From: Candidatus Kuenenia hertensis
Lineage (GTDB): Bacteria; Planctomycetota; Brocadiia; Brocadiales; Brocadiaceae
DNA length: 64,000 nucleotides
Assembly: GCA_021646465.1 (NCBI GenBank)
Contig: SOET01000002.1
Span: forward strand, 62,001-126,000
Direction of reading: 5' to 3'
The position numbers were made by a program, and so were the translations under genes. Shown here piece by piece: positions 58,251-64,000 of this stretch (the first letter of the stretch is position 1; every line of letters starts with the position of its first letter). The notes beneath the pieces were generated by a model. It had not been told where the DNA came from. It made no database searches and saw only the letters and a list, made by a program, of their open reading frames with translations.

Positions 58251-60242
58251 CTACCATTTCATAGTTTGCGGGGATTCTTCAATATCGATAACCGGCTCGG
58301 GGATTTTCACACTTTCAGCGGCTTCGGCTTCCGTCTTTGTTTTTTCCTGGGCATCAAACTGCATTTCAAATAATTTTTTGTACAATCCGCCATTTGAGAG
58401 AAGTTCCTGGTGAAGCCCTGTCTCGATAATCCTTCCGTTTTCCAGGACGACAATCATATCCGCGTGAAGAATTGTTGAGAGTCTGTGGGCAATTACAAAT
58501 GTAGTTCTGTTTTTTACCAAGCGGTAAATGGCGTTCTGGATGAGCTGCTCTGTTTCCGTATCAACGGACGATGTCGCTTCATCCAATATCAGAATTCTGG
58601 GATTTGCAAGAATAGCCCGTGCGATCGCGATACGCTGTTTCTGCCCTCCTGATAGTTTTACCCCCCGCTCTCCGATAATGGAATCGTAACCGTTCGGCAA
58701 CTGCATGATAAACTCATGCGCATTTGCTGCTTGAGCGGCATCTATAATGTCTTTTTCCACCGCATCAGACCGCGCATACGCAATGTTTATTCTTACCGTA
58801 TCATTGAAAAGAAATGTTTCCTGAAGCACCATCGCCATTTGTTTTCGTAATGAATCCAGGGTAACGTTTTTGATATTCTGTCCGTCAATAAAGATATCTC
58901 CCTTTGTCGGATCATAAAACCGGGGAAGGAGTTTTGTCAACGTGGTTTTTCCGCTCCCGCTCGGCCCGACAAAGGCAATCATCTGGCCAGGACGGACATT
59001 TATGTTAATGTCCGTTAACACTTCCTTAGCATCGCCGTACATAAAGTGTACATGCTTGAATTCCACAAATCCCTTTACCACGGGTAACGCCGAGGCATCC
59101 GGAGCGTCTTTCAATTCCACCGGGGTATCAAGCACTTCAAAAACACGTTCCGTCGAGGCAATGGCGCGCTGCACCTGATTGTAAAATCGCGTCAATCCCG
59201 TAATAGGACCATACATCATTTGCAGGTAGGGAAAGAAGATAACAAACGTTCCCGCCGAGAGCTGCCCCTGCAGTACCTTGTATCCTCCCAGGCAAATAAC
59301 CACCACCGCACCGATTTCCGTTATGAAATCAACGGTCGGCCTCAGGGTATTAACAAGCCTCAAAATCCTGACATGGAGGAAGTAATTTTCATGGTTTTTG
59401 TGTTTGAACCTGTCCAATTCTTCCCTTTCCTTCGCAAAACCTGCAATAACGCGAATCCCCGATATATTATCCTGAATAAGGGCATTGAGATCCCCCGTCT
59501 TTTCCCGCAACAGACGGAAGACCTTTCTGATTCTTTTTCCAAAATTATAGGTGCAGAGCGAAATAAAGGGACAAACAAATAAAGCAATACAGGTAAGCTG
59601 CCAATCAAGTTTCATGCAAAAATAGAGAATCCAGAAGAACTTGAACATATCGGTAATGAACGTAATCACCGGTCCCACAATTGCCTGTTCCAGCGAATTC
59701 ACATCGTTCATAATACGGCTCATAATGTCACCGGTTTTATGATTCTCGAAATAACTCAGGGAAAATTGCTGGATATGGCCGTAAAGCTGGTTCCGCATAT
59801 CATAAACGAGCCGTTGTCCCAGTTCAGAGGTAATATATCCATGTGCAAGTGAAATAATACTACTCATGGCGTGCAAAAGAATAAAACTTGATGCGAGAAA
59901 AATAAGTGTTACGATAATAGGGTTATACCCCGCAAACCAACGACCATGAATAGATTCAGAAGCGCTCAGCAATGGTTTTGCTATGGGGATGGAACTTTTC
60001 CGTATTGGTTCAGATCCATCAACTGCCGCGTTTATTTCCTGGCCGGAGGGAACGCTAACATTCGCATAGCGGTCAAACATCCTTATCTCGTCAACAGCTA
60101 TCCCCAATATTTGGGTGGGCAACACGGCAACATACGCGCCGGCCACTGAAAGCAGTAAAATAACAAGCACCCTGCACCAGTATGGTTTCAGATAGCCTAG
60201 TAATCTTAAATATGTGCCTTTTGATTGGACTTCTGTTTTCAT
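58251..60242 (-). CDS. ABC exporter, fused permease and ATPase
   Basis: A 663-residue half-transporter of the MsbA/multidrug type. The membrane domain is about 15-385 with helices at about 22-42, 110-135, 190-240 and 310-345; the ATPase is about 395-630. Walker A GPSGSGKTTLTK, Q-loop AMVLQETFLFND, signature LSGGQKQRIAIARAI, Walker B ILILDEATSSVD and the His of VIAHRLSTI are all present. The first periplasmic loop is longer than usual (about 50-105). A Glu-rich tail follows. Lipid or drug export is likely; the substrate is unknown. Confidence 0.92.
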   Translation of the reverse strand: MKTEVQSKGTYLRLLGYLKPYWCRVLVILLLSVAGAYVAVLPTQILGIAVDEIRMFDRYANVSVPSGQEINAAVDGSEPIRKSSIPIAKPLLSASESIHGRWFAGYNPIIVTLIFLASSFILLHAMSSIISLAHGYITSELGQRLVYDMRNQLYGHIQQFSLSYFENHKTGDIMSRIMNDVNSLEQAIVGPVITFITDMFKFFWILYFCMKLDWQLTCIALFVCPFISLCTYNFGKRIRKVFRLLREKTGDLNALIQDNISGIRVIAGFAKEREELDRFKHKNHENYFLHVRILRLVNTLRPTVDFITEIGAVVVICLGGYKVLQGQLSAGTFVIFFPYLQMMYGPITGLTRFYNQVQRAIASTERVFEVLDTPVELKDAPDASALPVVKGFVEFKHVHFMYGDAKEVLTDININVRPGQMIAFVGPSGSGKTTLTKLLPRFYDPTKGDIFIDGQNIKNVTLDSLRKQMAMVLQETFLFNDTVRINIAYARSDAVEKDIIDAAQAANAHEFIMQLPNGYDSIIGERGVKLSGGQKQRIAIARAILANPRILILDEATSSVDTETEQLIQNAIYRLVKNRTTFVIAHRLSTILHADMIVVLENGRIIETGLHQELLSNGGLYKKLFEMQFDAQEKTKTEAEAAESVKIPEPVIDIEESPQTMKW

Positions 60243-60305
60243 AGATACCTTATTATAAGCAAAAAATATCTTTTTACAAACCTTAGAAGATTTTTGGAGA
60301 GAACA

Positions 60306-60425
60306 ATGCCATTAAACGACATAATAAAGGAAATTGAATGTTGTTTTAATTATGAAACCGTAAACCAAAAATACATGCTTGACATTTATTCGGGAAAGAA
60401 TAGGATACTTGCATTAAAAATTTGA
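60306..60425 (+). CDS. Possible 39-residue protein
   Basis: MPLNDIIKEIECCFNYETVN is followed by 19 further residues to a stop at 60425. The ATG has TTGGAGAG just upstream. It precedes sixA by 37 bp in the same direction. No family recognised. It could be a real micro-gene or a truncated one. Confidence 0.4.
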   Translation: MPLNDIIKEIECCFNYETVNQKYMLDIYSGKNRILALKI

Positions 60426-60462
60426 CAACGTTTGGTAATAATCACTATGTGGATGGAGACAA

Positions 60463-60930
60463 ATGATGATTCTTTATCTGGTAAGGCATGGCGAGGCAAA
60501 AAGTGAAAAAGAACACAAGGCAAGGCCGCTCTCTGAAAATGGCGTACGAAACGTAAATAAAGTCGCCGCGCATGTTTCGCGGCTGAATATCACGGTCGAC
60601 CGGATATTTCACAGCAGTAAGCTCCGGGCAAAGCAAACGGCGGAGATACTGGCAGAATATCTGAAACCGTCCGGCGGCGTTGCAGAAGCCCATGGACTGA
60701 CGCCGCTTGATGATCCCATGATTTGGGCGGAACGTTTAAAGGGAGAAACGGATAATACCATTCTCCTTGCAGGACATCTCCCCCATCTCAGCAAACTTGC
60801 ATCCTTTCTGCTTTGCAGAAACGAGGGACGAGATTTTATCTCTTTCAAACCGGCGGGCATGGTGTGCCTGAAAAGGGAGGACAATGGCACATGGTCTTTG
60901 TTGTGGATGATCAACCCTGAGATACTGTAA
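60463..60930 (+). CDS. sixA: SixA-like phosphohistidine phosphatase
   Basis: A 155-residue histidine phosphatase. The catalytic motif LVRHGEAKSE is at residues 6-15, with partner residues in SSKLRAKQTAEIL and the second His in LLAGHLPHLSKL. SixA removes phosphate from phosphohistidine in signalling or phosphotransferase proteins. With so many kinases in the window a signalling target is plausible. TGGAGA precedes the ATG. Confidence 0.9.
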   Translation: MMILYLVRHGEAKSEKEHKARPLSENGVRNVNKVAAHVSRLNITVDRIFHSSKLRAKQTAEILAEYLKPSGGVAEAHGLTPLDDPMIWAERLKGETDNTILLAGHLPHLSKLASFLLCRNEGRDFISFKPAGMVCLKREDNGTWSLLWMINPEIL

Positions 60931-61040
60931 CACATAGTGCGGCAAAGTTACAGCAGTTTTCAATGCCCTAATGATCCAGGTTGAGAAGGAAGATTGATGA
61001 TGGGGCTGCCTTTACCGGAGAGAGGTTGATAATGTTAAAT

Positions 61041-62063
61041 TTAATATAATTCTTCTACCTCAGATTTCGGCGTCCGCATCATTAAATTATTTAACGCTTC
61101 TAATGGTTTTTTACCTGAAAATAACACAGAATAAATTTCCTCGGTAATAGGCATTTCTATATTGTATTTCTTAGAAAGCCTGATAACGGATTTTGTGGTC
61201 CACACACCTTCTGCAATTTGTTCCATGTTGTTTAAGATTTCCTGGAGGGACTTTCCTTTACCAATTTGTTCGCCTACCCATCTGTTCCTACCATAGGGGC
61301 TAATACAGGTAGTTATCAAATCTCCCAATCCGGAAAGGCCTGAGAAAGTTATTTTATTTGCGCCCATGGCAGTACCAAGACGGCTTATTTCCGCTAAACC
61401 GCGCGTGATGAGTGCGGCTTTTGAGGTATCTCCAAGTTTTAATCCATCGCATATGCCAGCAGCAATGGCAATTACATTCTTCAGCGCAGCTCCTAGTTCT
61501 ACTCCGATTACATCGGTATTTGTATATACTCTGAATCGGTCAGTGGTAAAAAGTTCCTGGACTGTTTGTGCCAAGTTTAAATCGTTTGAAGAGGCAACAA
61601 TGGTAGTTGGCAAACCATGTGCTACTTCTTCTGCATGGCTAGGCCCCAGAAGTAAAGTAACAGGCTGATCACCGAGAACATCCCGGACAATTTCACTTGG
61701 TCTCATAAGTGTTTCGTTTTCGATTCCTTTTGTAATACTAATGACAGGGGTTTTATCAACAAATACTTCTTTGAATTTGATAAGCACAGAACGCAAATAA
61801 GGAGTAGGTGTTGCAGATATTATAAATTGTGCATCCATTAATTTCGGGGTAATTTCGGAAGTAACCGTAATATCAGGTGGAAGGGTGATTCCTTTTAAAT
61901 ATTTTGTGTTTTCTCTTTTCTCTCTTAAATGATCCGTGTAAGTTTTGTTATGGCCCCAAAGAGTGATTTCATTACCCTTTTTGCTAAGTAAAATTGCTAA
62001 AGCAGTTCCCCATCCGCCATTTCCAATAACAGTTATCTTTTTTATTGTGGAATGTAAAGTCAT
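61041..62063 (-). CDS. gpsA: Glycerol-3-phosphate dehydrogenase (NAD(P)+)
   Basis: A 340-residue enzyme making glycerol 3-phosphate for phospholipids. NAD loop ITVIGNGGWGTALAILLSKK, catalytic Lys in VELGAALKNVIAIAAGICDG, SGLGDLITTCISPYGRNRWV, and LLGPSHAEEVAHGLPT are all typical. The ATG at 62063 fits the family start; the upstream extension runs into a terminator hairpin. Gene order prfB-glyA-gpsA leftward. Confidence 0.95.
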   Translation of the reverse strand: MTLHSTIKKITVIGNGGWGTALAILLSKKGNEITLWGHNKTYTDHLREKRENTKYLKGITLPPDITVTSEITPKLMDAQFIISATPTPYLRSVLIKFKEVFVDKTPVISITKGIENETLMRPSEIVRDVLGDQPVTLLLGPSHAEEVAHGLPTTIVASSNDLNLAQTVQELFTTDRFRVYTNTDVIGVELGAALKNVIAIAAGICDGLKLGDTSKAALITRGLAEISRLGTAMGANKITFSGLSGLGDLITTCISPYGRNRWVGEQIGKGKSLQEILNNMEQIAEGVWTTKSVIRLSKKYNIEMPITEEIYSVLFSGKKPLEALNNLMMRTPKSEVEELY

Positions 62064-62077
62064 TTTTTTGTATTTAC

Positions 62078-62107
62078 ATAAAAATAGGGCTGGATGCAAT
62101 CCAGCCC
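62078..62107 (-). terminator. Hairpin between glyA and gpsA
   Basis: GGGCTGGAT (62087-62095) pairs with ATCCAGCCC (62099-62107). Read leftward it is followed by TATTTTTATG. It may end or attenuate the glyA transcript before gpsA. It also looks like a palindromic repeat. Confidence 0.55.
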
Positions 62108-62159
62108 TTTGTATGAAATGTTTGAGTAATTTAAAAACATAAGTTATGCATGCTAATTC

Positions 62160-63419
62160 CTATTTTGGAGCCTGGCATGCGCCTGCTTCATGCAGAGGAT
62201 GAGCGGAGCATAAATCTCGCACAGCATTTTTAATTTCTTTTTTTACACTTTCAGCGTTTGGTTGTGAAAGAATTTTATCTATGTATTCCACAATTTTTAC
62301 TGAATCAACTTCTGTCATTCCACGGGAAGTAATTGTTGGAGTTCCAATGCGAATGCCGCTCGGTTCGTTTGCGCCTCTTTCATCATAAGGGATGGTGTTT
62401 CTGTTCAATACGATATTAACACTCTCAAGCAGGTTTTGAGCTTCTTTACCGGCAATATTCTTATTTCGTAAATCAACCAGAAATAAATGGTTGTCTGTTC
62501 CGCCGGAAACAATATCATATCCTTTTTTTATAAATTCTTGTGCCATGATTTGCGCGTTTTTCACTGTTTGTTGCTGGCATTTTTTAAATTCTTCAGACAT
62601 TGCTTCCTTAAAAGCTACTGCCTTTGCCGCTATGATGTGCATAAAAGGGCCCCCCTGAATACCAGGAAACACCATTGAGTCAATCAGTTTTGCATATTTA
62701 GATTTACACAAAATGAGACCCCCTCTTGGTCCGCGTAATGTTTTATGGGTTGTTGTGGTCGCAAAATCAGCAAAAGGGACAGGAGAGGGATGAACGCCTG
62801 CTGCAATCAATCCTGCGATATGAGCTATATCCGCCATGAAATAGGCGCCTACTTCATCCGAAATTTCTCTGAATTTTTTGAAGTCGATAATTCGTGGATA
62901 GGCGCTTGCTCCGGCAATGATAAGTTTTGGCTTGGTGGTAAGTGCAATGTTGCGCAATTCATCATAATCGATGTAGCCGGTTTCTCTTTTTACCCCATAA
63001 TGGGTTATTTCATACATCATACCGGAAAAATTCTTTTTAAATCCGTGCGTTAAATGCCCGCCGTGAGAGAGATCCATTCCTAGCACACGGTCTCCAGGGT
63101 TTAGCATTGCAAAACAAACAGCCATATTTGCCTGTGAACCTGCATTGGGCTGGACATTAGCGTGTTCAGCGCCGAAGATTTGTTTTGCTCTTTCAACGGC
63201 CAGATGCTCAACGGTATCAACATTGTTACAACCAGCATACCATCGTTTTTTTACATAACCTTCGGCATATTTATTGGTCATTAAAGACCCCTGTGCTTCC
63301 TGTACGGCAAGGCTGCATATATTTTCAGATGCAATTAAATCAATTGTTTCTTGTTGCCTTTTGGCTTCTTCCTGTATGGCATTCCAGACATCCGGATCAT
63401 TTTGTTTTAGCGTTGTCAT
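62160..63419 (-). CDS. glyA: Serine hydroxymethyltransferase
   Basis: A 419-residue PLP enzyme that interconverts serine and glycine and charges tetrahydrofolate with a one-carbon unit. [40 protein letters not shown], the PLP Lys in [14 protein letters not shown], and [13 protein letters not shown] are present. GGGGAA precedes the ATG. Its product feeds the same folate pool as MetF. Confidence 0.96.
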   Translation of the reverse strand: MTTLKQNDPDVWNAIQEEAKRQQETIDLIASENICSLAVQEAQGSLMTNKYAEGYVKKRWYAGCNNVDTVEHLAVERAKQIFGAEHANVQPNAGSQANMAVCFAMLNPGDRVLGMDLSHGGHLTHGFKKNFSGMMYEITHYGVKRETGYIDYDELRNIALTTKPKLIIAGASAYPRIIDFKKFREISDEVGAYFMADIAHIAGLIAAGVHPSPVPFADFATTTTHKTLRGPRGGLILCKSKYAKLIDSMVFPGIQGGPFMHIIAAKAVAFKEAMSEEFKKCQQQTVKNAQIMAQEFIKKGYDIVSGGTDNHLFLVDLRNKNIAGKEAQNLLESVNIVLNRNTIPYDERGANEPSGIRIGTPTITSRGMTEVDSVKIVEYIDKILSQPNAESVKKEIKNAVRDLCSAHPLHEAGACQAPK

Positions 63420-63447
63420 AATTCCCCATTTTTTTTCATAAATATAT

Positions 63448-64000
63448 TTAATTAGATTTAGTCATTTTCCATTTTAGATAAGCTTCGATAAACCCATCTA
63501 TTTCACCGTCCAACATTGCTTGCGTATTTCCACTTTCTTTGCCAGTCCGTAAATCTTTAACGAGTGAATAAGGTTGCAATACATAAGATCGTATCTGATT
63601 TCCCCACGCAATGTCGCCTTTTTCATCATAAGCTGCAGTTAATTCTTTTTCCTTTTCTTTTTCTTTAATTTGATAGAGTTTTGCCTTTAACATGTTTAAT
63701 GCTCGTCTTCGATTTTGATGTTGTGATCGTTCACTTTGGCATTGTACTATTATTCCGGTAGGTAAATGGGTAATACGAACTGCAGAAGATGTTTTATTTA
63801 CATGCTGACCTCCTGCGCCCGATGCACGGTATACATCTACCTGTATCTCGTTGTCGCTTATTTCTATTTCTTCCTCCTCTTCAATTTCCGGCAATACATC
63901 AACAGCAGCAAATGAAGTATGTCTTCTGGCATTAGAATCAAATGGAGAAATCCTTACTAACCGATGTACCCCGATTTCGGATTTTAAATGTCCATAAACA
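63448..64000 (-). CDS. prfB: Peptide chain release factor 2, 3' part
   Basis: The gene enters from the right edge without a start. The frame reads [20 protein letters not shown], containing the RF2 stop-codon-reading SPF tripeptide, and then [18 protein letters not shown] with the GGQ peptidyl-hydrolysis motif, ending in [17 protein letters not shown] indicates RF2 (TGA/TAA) rather than RF1. The usual RF2 autoregulatory frameshift site would lie outside the window. It is 28 bp upstream of glyA. Confidence 0.95.
   Translation of the reverse strand, partial: VYGHLKSEIGVHRLVRISPFDSNARRHTSFAAVDVLPEIEEEEEIEISDNEIQVDVYRASGAGGQHVNKTSSAVRITHLPTGIIVQCQSERSQHQNRRRALNMLKAKLYQIKEKEKEKELTAAYDEKGDIAWGNQIRSYVLQPYSLVKDLRTGKESGNTQAMLDGEIDGFIEAYLKWKMTKSN

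Overview
The window looks like chromosome from an anaerobic, cytochrome-rich planctomycete, most likely an anammox bacterium of the Brocadiales (Kuenenia-like). This is inferred from the gene mix, not from a marker gene: small c-type cytochromes, superoxide reductase and rubrerythrin, MetF, DUF1640 and FapA-type proteins, and many short palindromic repeats in an AT-rich background. Most calls rest on motifs read by eye; no database search was run.

Positions 1-979 hold a small accessory stretch (membrane peptide, MerR/excisionase-like and XRE regulators, and a 17-bp inverted-repeat operator candidate) running into tRNA-Val(TAC). From 1009 to 16736 lies an integrated element of about 15.7 kb. 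It is bounded by a perfect 50-bp direct repeat of the tRNA 3' end and carries paired integrase arm-type repeats near both ends. Its genes run mostly leftward: antirepressor, catalytic-domain recombinase, regulators, Toprim/DUF927 primase-helicase, a nine-copy iteron cluster, a GemA-like protein, a second recombinase, a sigma-70 factor, a frameshifted Mor-like activator, excisionase and integrase. A rightward block carries a ribbon-helix-helix regulator, HicBA and RelBE-like toxin-antitoxin pairs, and unusually folded GC-rich intergenic DNA. No capsid, terminase, portal or conjugation genes were seen, so it resembles a phage satellite or replicating island.

From 16981 to 41100 is core chromosome: tRNA-Asp, FapA-like protein, a broken DUF4384 protein, RmlD-like reductase, dnaE, a PIN-nuclease pair (broken), an AsmA-like protein, aroB, dprA, two Hsp20 genes, superoxide reductase, cytochromes, phosphofructokinase, an FAD oxidoreductase, a diheme membrane protein, SDR, cysteine dioxygenase, glutamate dehydrogenase and rubrerythrin. 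Three MITE-like inverted-repeat elements sit between genes.

From 41167 to 51005 is a signalling region. Its centre is a leftward six-gene run: KaiB, a membrane Cache-HAMP-PAS sensor ending in a KaiA-C/RsbU-N-like helical domain, a second KaiB, a double-domain KaiC with all three phosphorylation residues conserved, a hybrid PAS histidine kinase, and a PAS diguanylate cyclase. This candidate sensor-coupled Kai timing system is the most interesting part of the window. The rest (51223-64000) carries a CAT tRNA, gene remnants, a TMTC-like TPR membrane protein, an MBL hydrolase, a four-PAS protein with a dead GGDEF domain, an ABC exporter, SixA, gpsA, glyA and the 3' part of prfB.
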